A stretch of 64,000 nucleotides of DNA. Source: Thozetella sp. PMI_491. Lineage: Eukaryota > Ascomycota > Sordariomycetes > Chaetosphaeriales > Chaetosphaeriaceae. Position 1 is the first letter of the stretch; the number at the start of each line of letters is the position of its first letter. The position numbers and the translations under genes are program-made. The stretch spans positions 1,932,171 through 1,996,170 of the forward strand of contig MU270016.1 in the NCBI GenBank assembly GCA_021432635.1, written 5' to 3'. Positions 12,701-25,849 of the stretch are shown piece after piece. Below the pieces are notes generated by a model, which was not told the DNA's origin, searched no databases, and saw nothing but the letters and a program-made list of their open reading frames with translations.

Positions 12701-15700
12701 TCGGGATTGGGAAGCTGACCAATCTGAGAGAGGCCCCAGAAGACTGGATTCGAGTTAGTAACAAGCGGGCGTCCAACGAAATGGCAGAGACTTACTCGGA
12801 TAGCGCGCGAAAGACCTATCGCCATACTTCTTCGATACACCAACAGCGCCATATCCAGCTTGATGTATCCTCAGATAGCTGACGGCCGCATGCAGGAGAT
12901 TGAATACGGAACCAAACTGCACATATTGTTGGACCTTGTCCGACGGCAAATTGAAAACACCACACACTTCCTTCCGCTCCTCGGGCGTGCGAAGCGGCCA
13001 GAGACCTTGGAACTCGGCATTGTGCAGAGAGAGACAGCAGGGCACGGTGATATCGGGTAGCAGGTACAGAGGTGCCACACCACCGTGGTAGTCGTTGATG
13101 TGGTAAATGTCAACCGGAAAGCGGGTGATGGTCTGGGCAATGCATTGGTTCCATGCTGAGTAGTAGATGGCCGAGTCGATGTTGTCCATTCGGGGAGGAT
13201 ACGGCTCCGCCTTCGTCTGCTGGCGGAAGATGGGTGCGTCAAGGAGTACATAGGTGATATTCTCGACCTGGTGGTACGACACCATGACTTGATACGGGGC
13301 ATCAAGGATCTGCACCGTCATAGGCTCTGCTCTCTCCTCCGGGAGGTCAGGATACTCGATGTCGCCAACACAAGGTACCACCCAGATTAGGTCCTGGTGT
13401 CCTAGAGCCTTGCCCATCAGTTGAGCCATGACACCAAGGCCACCGATCTTGACCTTGATATTCCAGTCGTCAATGTTGTACTCGACAGTGGCGATGAGAA
13501 CAGTGCGGCGCTTGGGCGGCAGATCATCCAGTCCAACGCCGGGCTCGCCGTTCTCAGAGATGGTGAGCGAGGATCGGTGGCTCGACGACCTCATGGCGGA
13601 GAATTTGGACTTGGCTTTTGAGAACGGATGTCTCAGCGCAGACGACAGGCTCAGGGAGGGCCCTTTGATGCCCTTCTCGACGACCTTGACCTTATAGAAG
13701 GACCCGATAAACACGAACACCGCCAAGAGGCCGGTGCATATCGGCAAGACCCACATCAAAATGAAGAAGGTGAGCTGGATGCGCTGGTCGCCCTGGGGTG
13801 CCAGCTGTATTCCCAACGTGGAATCCTGAACAACGATCTTGTAGGCCAGGTACGGCCATGCTGGGCCAGTGGTGACGTTGATAGAAGTAGAAACCAGCGC
13901 GGATGGAGGAAGGCGGTCGAGGATACCGTCGCCGTCCACATCTCCCAGGACATACGTCTGATCTGGCCGACCGTCGGGGTTCATACCCCACACATTGAGC
14001 TGGACTTTACCCGGCCACTCGTCCATGTAATGCCATTCCCATTGTCCATCAGCGCTGAGCTGAAGCGAATTTCTGATGCCCCCGTCGAAGCCAAACTGGT
14101 TGAACGGGCCGTTGGCGAATAAGTGCGGGAACCGCCGAGCTGTCTTGAATCCGGCGTCGCCATGTTGGGTGAAACTAGAGCTGCCAAGAAATTTGCTCCA
14201 GTATTGCACCACGACGTGCTCGCCTTCCCACTCCTGGTTCTTGCCACCATACCAAGCCTGAGGATCTAAAGTGACGTTGCCTGCGGTGTAGTTCTTCCAG
14301 TCGCTCCACGAAGACTCCCAGTTGAGCGAGTACCGCCACTTGTCGGCTCCTGGCGCCTGCTGGGTGATCCAAATCTTGCCGTCTGAGTCGGAGGATAGGA
14401 GGGTACTGGAGTAATTTGCCAGATTTGGGAAAACGACCGGGTTCTGTGCGTTTCCTACACGCAGAAGGAATGCGTCGTTGGCGTTAGTGTAGGACCCCAG
14501 ATCCAGTGTAGTGGCGTTCTGAACAGTGACCCTATGGATGCCATCCGAAACATCGGTCAGAGTTGCTGACCAAGACCACGCCGATGCGAGTGACCCAATG
14601 TATGGGGCACGCTCTCCATCTGCGATGCTGATGTTGGCACACTTGATAGTCGAGGGATTGATCTTCGCTACTGTGCCCTTCTCTGTCGTAGACTCGATCT
14701 TGATTGAAGACGTGACCTTGTCGCAGCTCATGGCGGCGGAGAAATGGAAGGAGACGTTTACCGAGGCCGATCCACCAGACGACAGGATTGGGGTGTCGTG
14801 CCCTGGCAGGAACTTGGTGATCATGGGAGGCGGCGGGACGAAGGACTCGATGGGCACATAAACGCGGAACTCGTACGGGTCAAGTTCTATGCTGTCAGTG
14901 CAGCCGTTGATCTCCTGCGAGCCGTTGAGGAACAGCTTCTTGGGCCCATCCTTGAGCACGATTTCGTCGTGAGGGAAAATCAAATTTTTGACCCTCGTGC
15001 CGGTAGGGTACGGCGAAATGATGGCCGACGCATTCTTGCCGCAGTCAAACGAGTACTTGGTAGTCTCATTCTTGTTGTGGTAGACGAGCCAGAGCGGTGG
15101 TGTGTCTCCCAAGTCCTGCACGCCATAGTATCCAGCCCGAAGCACACTCCAGATGCCCGTCTCAGTTGGGGTACCGTTACTACCAGGGAGGGTAATATGC
15201 TCGGTCTGGTTGGACAGCTGGCTCAAAAATAATCCATCCTTGAGGACGGGAAACTGCTCACGAAGGTGGAACAGAGACTTGAAGATCATCCGCACCGGGT
15301 GAGAGGGATCACGGTGATCCCACGCATTCTTTTCGTCCTTGCAGCCTTCGCGGGCGGCCTCGAGAGGCATTTTGAAATACTGCGTGCTGCTCCCAGCATA
15401 GCATCCATGGAGGTGCCAAGCAGGCGAGGCCGACATGGACTGACGACCAAAGATGTAATTGTCGGCAGTGTTGTCCAGAACATAAAACGCCTGCTCCTCG
15501 CCCCACAGAAGAAGTGGGATACCTGGGAGCAAGATGGACGTAATGAACTGCCCGAGCAGCATCCTCTCGGTGCCTTGGAGAATAGCTGGCCACCTGAAGA
15601 CATCCTGGTTCGTCACGCCAAACATGTGTCGGGGATCTAGAACGCCCGTGTTTGCGTTGACAAAATCATTCGACAGCAACATTTGATTCCAGCCATCGAC

Positions 15701-17202
15701 CCAGTTCATCGGAAGGTCGAAACCGGCCTCGAGATTTCCGTCCATACCGAGAAAGCGTGTCAGAAAGCGGTACACGGAATAGGAAAAAGCGGCTGCGTCG
15801 AGGCCCCCTTGGTTGGGTCCACGAAGGAAGAGCGTCGCATTGGAGGCGTTGTTCATAGTCACGGCCCTTGTCAGGTCCGTCTCCCACTGATCAGGCTGCT
15901 TTCCACGGCCGAGGTAGATGGATCCAATGTTGTTGCCACCAGTGATCTCACCAGGGAGGAAGAAATTATTCTTGCCAACGGTACGTGCACATTCTCTGAG
16001 TCGGGCCGAGAAGTTCCCAGACGCGTCTGGCGTCACCTGGATGGCCTTGTCGAAACGGAACCCGTCGATGTCAAGCATTTGAATGGCCATGCAAGAGAAA
16101 TGAGCCAGCTTTTCCCGGACCGAAGGTACCCACTCTCGCAAGCGATCCTGGACGGAGGCGAACTTGGTGATCTGACGCCGGTAGTCGGGGTACACACCGA
16201 AGGCTTCGGTGTCGCCAAACTTTGAAATATTAGCAGCAGGTACGTGGAGAGCCAGGCTGTTTCCGGCAACCTACTTGATCGAATTCGCTGTTATAGCAGC
16301 CCTTGAACTGGTCACCGACCCAAGAGTCGACTGGATAGCCAGTCTCGTTCCAGAAGCGAGGAAACTCGCACGTTTCGTTATAGTCCGTGCCAATATCAAA
16401 GTCTAGGTAGCGCCTCGAACTCTTCCAGATGGTCTTGTGCTCTCCGGGAAGGAACGGCGCTGTCTCATTGAGATAGCCATCGAACCCGAGCAAATCACCC
16501 ATTCTGCTTCTGTCAGCTCCAGCCCTCACCAGTGGAAGCGGGGCCAGCAAGACTCACGTAGCGACGGTGTTGTCAAGCAAGACATACATGCCCCGCTTGT
16601 GGATCTCATCGATTGCGCGGCGCCATTCTATTATATCACCAAAGTGTGCATCCAGGAGAGTGTGGTCCAGTGGCTATAGGTGTTAGCACGCCCCAGTCGG
16701 GCAGGTGGTCAGCGAAGGATGTCACAAACCGAGTATGAGTCTGATTGCCATGGCTGGTTGATGAAGGGAGATCCGGCAATATAAATTCCCTAGATCGATG
16801 TCAGTAGACGGCACCAGCCACCGCCGCTGTGCTGTCAGCATCACTCACCCTAATCCCCATGCCCTGGATGTAGTCTAGGCTGTCTATTACACCTTGAATG
16901 TCACCGCCATGCCTCAGCTGTGTGCTAGTTATGTCCTGTTCAAAGGCGGTGCCGTTGGCATTATCATTTGATGGGTCCCCGTTGACGTATCGGTCTAGGA
17001 AGAGCGTGTAGAAAGGAAACCTCCAGTTGGTTGGTGACGGCGTGAAGGTGTGGTTGTCCCATCGCCCATTATAGTCCAGCGGGTTCACCGCTGTCTGGTT
17101 CTGGTTGAGGTTGTGGTCAATATATTGAGGATCGTACCGAAGCGAACGAACAAGCTGGGCGCGGAGGCCCAGCGAAAGAATGAGATAAAAGAACGACTGC
17201 AT
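9743..17202 (-). CDS. ags1: Alpha-1,3-glucan synthase (Ags1/Mok1 family)
   Basis: Plasma-membrane enzyme that makes cell-wall alpha-1,3-glucan. Eight exons: 17202-16849, 16789-16730, 16673-16558, 16503-16275, 16219-12796, 12743-11162, 11106-10730, 10662-9743; 2353 aa, close to the roughly 2400 aa of the family. The order is a signal peptide (MQSFFYLILSLGLRAQLVRS), an extracellular GH13 amylase-like domain (LDIDGFRFDKA near residues 302-312), a membrane segment near 1070 (TFFILMWVLPICTGLLAVF), a cytosolic GT5 synthase domain (KIGGLGVMAQLMGKALG near 1180, FVFVGRWSQQKGVD near 1456, GVGARVGGLGQMPG), a Ser-rich linker, and a multi-pass C-terminus from about 1922 that should export the polymer. All seven introns are 52-67 bp and keep frame. 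The C-terminal exons alone resemble a transporter, but splicing at 11161/11107 gives LKKLLQRRLGEWPIYS, the family junction. No frameshift is seen, so the gene looks intact. Confidence 0.95.
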
Positions 17203-20200
17203 GGCAGCAGTTGGTAGAAGAACGAAAGTACGGAGGCCAGAGGCCTTCCGGGAGAGGAACGAGAGAGCAGAAAGAGCGAGTGTATATGCTCGATCTCGAA
17301 GCCTCGTAGCGAGCGACTTGCTTAAGGAACGACTCCGTCGAGACGGGAGAACACCTGGGGAAGGAACGAATGTCTTCGAGCTGGAAGAGAATACGGGAAG
17401 AAGTGAGAGCAGAGAGGGAGAGGTCCAGAAGCAAAGAACAAGCAACGGGACCGGCGATCTGGGCGCCATCAACGTCGAGACAGGACCCGCCCCAGGATCC
17501 CAGGCCACCCCAGACCACCTCAGGCCGGTCCGTCACGCCGCACCGCATCCCCGATCAGGAAGCCTCGTAGTCTCTCTTCGTTAGCTGTTTGTCCCTTACG
17601 GCTGCATGACCCTAGACGTATCCGCAGAAATGAGACATGGTCCGGCCTGCAGATTCACCTCTTGTGGCGGCCCCCTAAGGAGCGGCAGAGACGACGTGTG
17701 GGCTGCTTCAGCCACTTAGAGGCAAGGGTGAGCGCCATGGTGCTGCGGGCGCCGAGGTAGGCGATGGGGGGGGAAATCAAATGTGCTCCTCCCAAGCCGC
17801 CGCGGATACTGAGAGTCTGCCTAGGAACGTGAAACACCCCGGTCCAGAAGGCGGCAGCTTGGTACACAAGGGGGGACCTTCTTCAGCCTTACCCTCAAAA
17901 TAGAGCAGCGAGCAGGGGGAAGGAGCAGCGCAAAGCCTGGAAACCAGAGGGCGCCAAGCGGAGCTCGCAATACACTTCAGCTCTGCCGTGATGCCCCTCG
18001 ACGAGGGAAGCACGGCAAGGCGAGAGAGTGGGAAGAAGCAGAAAGAAAAAAAAAAGCAATATGCTGGAGCCGTCGGTGGTGCCCGGCTGTGGCGATCTTA
18101 AGCGGAAAGAGACTAGACTCTATCACCCAGCGAGCACGTTGGCTAGAGCATCCAAAATTATCTCCCCTCAAAGCCATAGCGAGAACCCCGATGCCTAGAG
18201 GCGCATTCGATAAGCCAGAGTCGGATCAGCATCTGTGGCCTACGAGGGCCTGGGGTACGACAAGAGGAGCCACAATGCTGAGGCTGAAAAGGTGAGGCCT
18301 GGTTCACGGCAATACCCCCCTGCTCGCGACAGGGATGTGATAGCTTCAGAGCGCCGACTAGGTATTATGGCGGGCCCATATTTCTTTGTTGGAGTACCTA
18401 CTAGAGGCAAGGAGCTGAGCAGGCAGAGCAGCAGAGGCAGGACTTCAGCGGGGGTTCCGGCATTCGCGCAAGACCAAATATCCGAATGGAAACAGCGAGC
18501 ATCAAGTAGTTGCGGGAAGGGAGCGCAATAGCAGCAAAAAAATTAGACATGCCCCGTCAGTCGGACCGCACGCCAACGCAAGGTGCCTGTGGTGCCTGAG
18601 CCGATCCCGCGGTCGCCTAGGCGGGAAGGGAGCGAAGCGAAAGACAGGGAGGAAAAGAGGTCGGCGGTGGCAGGGTGGGAGGTCCGTGGGGGGCCAGTCT
18701 GAAAAGAAGGCACACACGTCATTCGCACCCATCCGCACCCAAGTGAGTGGCGCCTGCGGCGTGAAGGTTGGTCCTCATTACCACACTTCTCCCTCCTCCT
18801 TCTCTGCCCGACCTCCCGACGCTCTGCATGAACAAATGCCGGAATACGACAGGAGGAAGGGGAGCCCCGGTCCATGACGCGCGACCAGTGCAGAAGCAGC
18901 ATAGGGGGAGGAGAAAAAAAAAAGAGGTGTTTGGGGCGCCAAAGCAGCCACCAAGGCGCATCTGCATACCCGCCAGGGTCTGCGCCGGGAGATACACAAG
19001 GTAGCAGCGCGAGCTGCTGCCCAGGGGCAGCTGCCGTGCAGGGATAGGTGATGGTCGAGATAAGCTCAGGTACCTCGAACCTCACGGCCGGGTCAGACGG
19101 ACGAATGTCACCCTGCGCTAAGCGCCGGGAGAACGTCCTACCGAATGTTCCTAGGGTTAGGGTCGCCTCCACAACGACAAAGGAGGCAACGAGGGCGGTT
19201 TTATGGTCACTCGACTCTTATATCTAGATCCGTACTAGAAGCTCCTGGGTCTTAGAAACCAACATGCGATACCGTCGCTTGCATGGCTTCCAGGATCGGT
19301 TCCGTGTCAGAGATGCAGAGCAGTTCCCGCCCAACCCCCCCCCGGCGGACAACGGCACGTCTTCTCCGGCTCGACCGCTTTTCAACGGCTACCGACAAGC
19401 CATGTCTCTCCCCTGAGCAGAAGTTTCCGAGAGGCGATGGCGCGGGTCAGTTCGAAGCCGTCCCCCTCCTTCTCAAGCGCCATCACGGTGGAGAGCTGCC
19501 AGATGCTATCGTCTGCCTGCAGGGGCGATTCGCCCAGCCACCCGACTAGTCGCGGATCTAACAGCATTCAGCTTCGCGCATCGGCCAGTGAGTCAATTCA
19601 AACGGCCCCAAGTGGACTCGCAACGGCAGCGGAATGCTTCCGGTGAAGAAATCAGGTCGTCGGCGTGAAAAAAAAACGCCTCGACTAAAGACGTGGAGCC
19701 GCATAGTGGCCCGAGTGCTCTCAGCTCATACACAGTGCGTCTCGTGGAGCTGAACAAGCTCTGCCTTGTGCCACGCCTGTATTCCCGCTCTTTCTCAGCT
19801 GCCAGCCATGATTGTGATTTTTTCCGGCGCCACCCGCCTCTACTGTCTCGGGAAACGCAAGCACCTGTCCTGCTCTCCACGCTTCTATCCTGCAAGCGAG
19901 AGAGTTTCTTGTTATGTCCAGCCCCAGGGCAGCCCTAATTTCTTCGACGTATCCTGTCCAGTAGATCGGGTCTGTATATGTTGCTGTGACTCTCTTCCGA
20001 ACACAAGCAGGCCGATGGATGCGAGACAGAGAGGCTTCTCGTCTCGCCCCTACACTCCCCCTGGTCTGTCGTGGCGGAATACCTGACTCCGCCAAGGTAG
20101 CTCGAGGTGTGAATCGAAGCGCCCAGGGCGAGAGTGCAGCGCCACGGGCACACATCCATTCTAAATTGGGGGCGATCATTGTGCTTTTCGAAACGATGGT

Positions 20201-21609
20201 GGTGTGGAGGGTCCAGTGGCCGTGGCGGCTCTGGCTGGTTGGCTGAGAGTCGTCTGCTGTATGCAATGTTGGGCTGGCTGCCATCCTGTCACATTGAAAA
20301 TGGAGCACGAACCATACCGTATAGGCACTATTGTTTTGCCTGTAGCCCATCTCTATCCAGCATTGATGTATATATGCATGGGTATGTATTTGTCCGTTTG
20401 CTCTGCGATTAGGGCAGGAGAGGCTGTGCGCGAAGCATGCTACTTATGATAGCCTGCCCAGAAGGACTACCCCTAGGGCTTGCAGCGTGGCACCCGCAGA
20501 GTCATCCAGCATGGATCGTGCGCTTCGGCACACTCATCGACAACGCCCTGCTCTACATAGATAGGGCCTTTGCTTATGCCATGCCCTGTTTTAGACTGGT
20601 GGGCAGCCACTCCAAGGTACATCGCAATTTTTCGGCTTACGATGGATAACCAAGCTCGCCCTGTCATGTGGAAAGTCTCCAAAGATGACCGCACAAGTTG
20701 GACTCCATCGCCGTTTGATTTTTGAAATATGGGCATGATAACCTCTCACTCTGCTCCTCGTCTTGGTGCCAGTGTCTGCGGCCCCTGCTTGGCACACCAC
20801 AGGATAATGACCTTGTCGGCCGCGGCCGGGAGATACGGGTTATCCCTTCCCCTTGAGGACCAAGACGAAAACGGCCCCCTCCGAGGGACAAAAAAGGGGG
20901 CCAGAGCTATGCAGCTGCCCCTCCGCGTCAATCGCCGTTATTGTTGCGGACGGTGTAAGCAATGCTTATCTGGGGGCGGATGAAAGTCTCGTATTCTTAT
21001 ATGTTGGCGCCGAACCTGCCAAGGCACTTCCGTCATCATGGCGCCATCCATACGAAGCGCTTGGTGGACGGCCTTTCTGGTATCTTGCTTCGGTTTATTG
21101 GCAATTGTTTGGATCCAGTAGACGGCGAAAATACCACAGAGACAACATACCGCCTCTACTGACAATTCTAGTAGACACAATTACCGAATTTCAGCCTAGA
21201 TATTCAATGGATGCGTGGTGTCAGCCTTCTTTGAAGCCGAGGATAAAGGTAATCATACCATCTTTAGGCTCTAAGATGCTCTTATTTTTCAATCAAATGG
21301 CTGAGCACCTGGTTTCGATGCGCTTCTCAGAAATAAAAAGTCGAAATACGGTTTGTTTTAGCTCATATCAAGGGGGAAATGTGACGAATTGGTTCTTAAG
21401 AGGCTCAAGGGCTCCAGGCCAACAGATTTTCTAAATACCTAGACTTATACCACTACTCTCTACGATAGGTCGCTAATCCAAGCTTTGCCTCGAGTTCGTT
21501 CGGTGTGTTCCGAATCTCTAACGGTCCGCTCTTGCGGTAAGGAAAATGACTTCTCGACATCGAGCTGCGTTTCAGTCAGACTGCTCTCAGTCTTGTTGCA
21601 CGAGGACCC
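17203..21609. other. 4.4-kb gene-free region upstream of AGS1
   Basis: Between the AGS1 start and the TPR gene stop. It must include the AGS1 promoter and 5' leader. The stretch 17203-17520 is purine-rich on the plus strand, so the AGS1 leader would be pyrimidine-rich. Homopolymer tracts occur (A at about 18047-18056 and 18914-18925, C at about 19337-19345). Open frames of up to about 210 codons exist on both strands near 18540-19170, but they overlap each other, lack splice-supported homology and have low-complexity composition; I do not call them. No tRNA or transposon ends were recognised. Confidence 0.5.
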
Positions 21610-22401
21610 TCAGTTCGCCGCCTTTTCCTTCTGCTGCCGCTGGAACCGCCAGACCTGAACCTTGCGCCTGGCCTCCTCGTTAAGCGTTTTCAGCATCAGC
21701 TCGTACTTCGCGAAGCGAGTCTTGCCCAACGCCTCGACCGCCTTCAGGGCCTCCTCGTTGACCTCGAACGCCTCGTCGTACCTCCCCTGTTCCCCGAGCA
21801 CCTCGGTCAGCTTGCGGAGCATACCCGCATTCATTGGCGATGCGAAGCCCATCTCGGGCACCTGGAGGAGCAGCTTGATGCACAGCCGGAACTGCTCCTC
21901 GGCCTCCGCGAGGCGACCGGTTTCCCAGTAGAGGATGCCCAAGTTGTCGATGGAGCCAAGGTCGTGCTGCGTCTTCCTTTCCGGGTCCTCGCGCTTCTCC
22001 CAGACCTCGATCATGTTGCGAAGGCGTCGCTCCGCCTCTTCGAGACGCCCCGCTCCGAGTTCGGGGCCGAGCTCGCGACCAAGCTCACGATGGATGTGCG
22101 CGAGGAGAAACTCGCGGCGCTGCCACTTATTCTCAAATTCGTCGTGGCTCAGCGTCTCGGGGGGGCCAGACAGCGGCTGGGTCTTGATGCGCTCGATGAC
22201 CAGGGGCTCGAGGACCAGGAGCTTGTCCTTCTCCGAAAGGGACGCCTTCCCGTCGAGATCCAGAGCTGAGATCTCTTCAGCAGTGAATACGCGGATAAAC
22301 TGGCGGCCATAGTTCTCGTTGAACGGAGACTGCCAGAAGGGGCCGGCAGGGACGTCGGACTCCCATGCGAACTTCGGCTGGGCGGCGCTGCTGGATGCCA
22401 T
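21610..22401 (-). CDS. TPR-like repeat protein, unknown function
   Basis: Single exon, 263 aa, starting MASSSAAQPKFAWESDVP. Residues from about 130 onward hold tetratricopeptide-like helical pairs: GRLEEAERRLRNMIEVWEKR, then LGILYWETGRLAEAEEQF, then LTEVLGEQGRYDEAFEVNEE with the usual G/A/Y spacing. The C-terminus is basic and Gln/Lys-rich. There is no signal peptide or membrane segment, so it is probably cytosolic. Such short TPR proteins of filamentous fungi usually have no assigned role, and I do not recognise a specific orthologue. The gene is real by codon composition and repeat structure; its partner is unknown. Confidence 0.72.
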   Translation of the reverse strand: MASSSAAQPKFAWESDVPAGPFWQSPFNENYGRQFIRVFTAEEISALDLDGKASLSEKDKLLVLEPLVIERIKTQPLSGPPETLSHDEFENKWQRREFLLAHIHRELGRELGPELGAGRLEEAERRLRNMIEVWEKREDPERKTQHDLGSIDNLGILYWETGRLAEAEEQFRLCIKLLLQVPEMGFASPMNAGMLRKLTEVLGEQGRYDEAFEVNEEALKAVEALGKTRFAKYELMLKTLNEEARRKVQVWRFQRQQKEKAAN

Positions 22402-23405
22402 GATGACAGTTGAAGAAATAAGGCAACCAGAGGCCTATGGTTTAAATATGTACTGAAAAAAGGAAGAGACTACGTCTGCAATCTCTTGTGCGGTTTTGAA
22501 AGTAGGTGAAGGTAGGTGAATGAGTACTAGAGTGCGTGTCGTCGGATCACCGTGATACTTGTTCGGACGACCTCCCTCCCCTTTTATCTCTGTAGATTGT
22601 AAATAAATCCTTCATCTCAATGCAGGCAAAGTATATTCAAGAAAGAGTAAAGCTACTTGCAATACGACATGAAAATATAGTTGCCTGCAGGCAGACACGA
22701 TGTTAATTGTATTGCCTCGACGACTGGGGCTTCTAGTGCCCCTGAAACGTGCAGTGTTGCGGGCGAGACCCCCGTGATCGAGTCTGGGTGGCCGCCAGTG
22801 CCCGCACCGACCCGACAATACCTAGCGCTGCCTAAGTCACCTGAGACGTCACGTAGGGCCACTTCATGAGGAAGAACTTTACAAACTCATGGAAAGGTTT
22901 CGGTTAAGTCGAAATACATTTAGATAGAAAATGCAGGGGACGCAAACGAGGTTAGACAGCTGCAGCGACCAACCCCAGTTTTCGAGAGTGTCGCTGCGTT
23001 TGCTGCCTTCTTGAGCGGGTACTCAGGGTCAATCTGCGAGGCAGTCAAATTGATGAGACATCTGCATGGCGCAAAAATACCCCCCTGATGTTCCCAGGGC
23101 CAACTGAGCTGACAATTTCGAGGCAAGACTTCGCGAACACAAGGGCCAGGGATAGGCAGTAGCATTCACATGGAAGGTGGGATGCTGTCCTTGATGATTG
23201 CATTCCTTAGACATAGGGAGGCAGACTCGGGTAACGAGCCGCCCGGGTGGGACTCTATCTTGGGTCGAGCTCGAGGAGCTTGGTTGATTCTAAGGCCAGG
23301 CCCGTAGGCCTTTTCGCCGTCCATCCATACCAATCATGTCTATGGTACTGTACATCTTCCATCAAGAATACGTGCATCATGAATGCTCACAGCGATCTGG
23401 CCCAC
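22402..23405. other. Intergenic region, TPR gene to CCT2 3' end
   Basis: 1.0 kb. It contains the TPR gene promoter and the CCT2 3' UTR. The part at 22430-22520 is AT-rich and includes a direct repeat of gtaggtgaa separated by two bases (about 22502-22519). Nothing else was recognised. Confidence 0.45.
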
Positions 23406-25182
23406 TCAGTGCCTCTCCCTCCGCCGCGGGGCCGCTCTTATGATATCATCCACACGCAGCAGTAGCTGTTTATGAGTCAGCATGTTCCTATGGGGAGAGA
23501 GATATGGGATAGCCGTACCTCTGCCGCCTCGCTCGCCGAAGACACGACGGCCTTCTTCAGCTTGTAACTCTCAATCACGCCGAGGTCCCTCATGTCGGCC
23601 ACGCCGCCGCCCGGGGTGGTCAGGTCCAAACCGTAGGTTGTCATGCCGTCGTAGATGCATTTCCGGAGTCGCGCTACAAGCTCACCCGAGTCTAAGCCTG
23701 CGTTGTCGGCTAGGATCGTGGGCAGCTGCCGAAGGGCGATGGCGAACGATGACACCGCCACCTGCTTCTTGCCCTCTACGCGAGTCGCCGCTCCCTCAAC
23801 AGCCTTGGCCATCAACATCTCGGCGCAGCCGCCACCCAGAGTTGTCCGGGGCTCCTTCACGGTCTGTGACAGAACAGCGAGCGCGTCGTGCAGACTTCGC
23901 TCCGCCTCGTCCAGCAGCTGTTCAGTTGCCCCACGGAGGACGATAGTACAAGCCTGTCCCGCCGCTACGCCCGAGAACTTGATCAGAGTGTCCTCGCCGA
24001 TGATAACCTCCTCAATCAGGTCGCACTGACCGAGCTGGACCTGGTCGGGATGGTCAAAAGTCGACGTGATCTCACCGCCGGTGACCAGGGCCAGCCTCTC
24101 GATGCCATCAAAGTCGGCGTGCTCGATCGACATGATGCCCGCATCCGTGAACAGCTGTTCGGGCCAGTTGTAGATGAGCTGGCGGTTGATGAAGCAGTTG
24201 ATGCCGTGTGCCTTGATCTTCTCGACCTTAGCCTTCATCTTGTCCTTCTCGGCCTTCTCCAGGTCGGCGAGCTTGCTCGTCGACGTGACCTTCACGCGCG
24301 CACCGAAAATCTTGACCTTGTCCGTGTCCATAGGAGTGTTGGCGACGAGAATCTTTGCCTTCTCGAGGCGCTTCGGCTGGTTGACGCCGATCTTCTTGTC
24401 TAGGATGAAGCCTTCGTCGAGGAATGACTCGTTGAGCTTGCCGCCGGACTTCTTGATGATCTGGATGTGGTTGAGGTCAGGAGAGCCTTTCAGCCGGAGG
24501 ATCGCCTCTACGGCGAGCTTGGAGAAGTGGTCTCGGTCTTGGGCTAGGACCTTGGAGCTGAGCGTCGTCCTCGCGATCGCGAGCAGGTCGTTCTTAAAAG
24601 CCTCCGGGCTGCTGCTGTGGTCCACTGCCGAGTTCTCAAGCGCCGCAAGAGCCGCTTGGCTGGCTATCCGGTATCCTTCGATGATCGTCTGGGGGTGGAT
24701 CTTCTTATCGACCAGCTTCTCGGCCTCTCGCAGGAGCTCGGCCGCCAGAACGGCGACCGAGGTCGTACCGTCACCGACCTCGTCGTCCTGGACCTTGGAG
24801 ATGTTGACCAGGACCTTCGCAGCCGCGTTATCGAGGGCGATAGACTTGAGGATCGTAGCACCGTCGTTCGTGACCATAATTTCACCGGTTGACCTGCATG
24901 CCCGCACTAGTTAGCACGCATGATATCCCCCACCGCTCTACCTTTGGTCGAGGAAGACGTACGCCGACTGCAAGATCTTGTCCATGCCCTTGGGGCCCAG
25001 AGTGCTCTTTACCAGGTCGCCGACCGCTATGGCACCGACGAACGCCGCGAGACGCGCATTCTCTCCTTTCTCCTCTGTGGTGCCCTCCTCGAAAATCTGG
25101 GTCGGGCTGAAGGACGACTTGGGTCCGCTATGTTAGTAAACAAGCGCAACGAACCACCACGCCCGGGCAGAGACCTTACCAT
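23406..25182 (-). CDS. cct2: Chaperonin CCT/TRiC subunit beta (Cct2)
   Basis: One of the eight subunits of the cytosolic group II chaperonin that folds actin and tubulin with ATP. Four coding exons: 25182-25180 (only the ATG), 25117-24963, 24893-23519 and 23465-23406, 530 aa. The start spliced as [13 protein letters not shown] matches fungal CCT2. ATP-site motifs are present: [41 protein letters not shown], and [10 protein letters not shown] plus [10 protein letters not shown] near the end. [15 protein letters not shown] identifies beta. The intron at 24962-24894 uses GTACGT to restore SAST-GEIM; an alternative GT 21 bp later would insert seven residues. The last intron (23518-23466) leads to [19 protein letters not shown], the conserved CCT2 tail. 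It is divergent from eIF3b. Confidence 0.95.
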
Positions 25183-25849
25183 ATTGTGTTTCGGGCCCTC
25201 TGGCAGGCTATCTGGAGAGTTTGTACAAGAGCAAACGAAGTGCTGGCTTGGTTGTCGTCCGGATGTTTGAGGGGACCTCTAGCCTCGACGTCTGGGTATG
25301 ATTTTCAGCGTTGCCTGGCTCTGCATTTGGCCCGAGCTCCAAGCTGTTGTAACTTTTTTTTCTTTCTGCTTCCAAGCCTTGTAATACTTCCACCCCCGCC
25401 GTGTCGCAGGGCTCTCGCTGATTGGCTAAGGCACTTTGAGTCAGACCCGGAGGAGGAAAATTCGGCGCTCCGACCCACCAACCATGTTCGAACCCTCCAG
25501 CCCACGAAAACCCCACGACAAGAACGCAAAACTGCTAGGCTCTCTGCAGCATCTTGATCGCGTCACGACCCGGCGACCAGAGTTGAAAGGCCATATTGCA
25601 CTCCAGGAGCATCTCGCATCAACAACGAGCCTGTAATTTTCCGAAGAACTTTTGCCCCCAACAGCTCGTGGACTATTCCTCACAGCCTTCATCCGAGAGG
25701 CATCAAATTCACAGCGGGGCAATTTTTGAACCCCACCAAACGGCCAAGCACGGCACACAGAAAGGATTGATCGCAACGACCAGTATTCCGAACTGAACGG
25801 CCCGTGACACTTGCAGGCCGTTCCAACATCAACACCCCGACCGCCCAGC
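25183..25849. promoter_or_regulatory. Bidirectional promoter region, CCT2/eIF3b
   Basis: 667 bp between the start codons of two highly expressed housekeeping genes transcribed away from each other. Pyrimidine-rich tracts (about 25346-25402) lie near the middle. No clear TATA box. Short overlapping open frames here are not convincing genes. Confidence 0.55.

Noticed and set aside
25475-25500. GGGTTCGAAC on the minus strand as a tRNA gene
   Set aside because: No A-box at the right distance and no acceptor stem.
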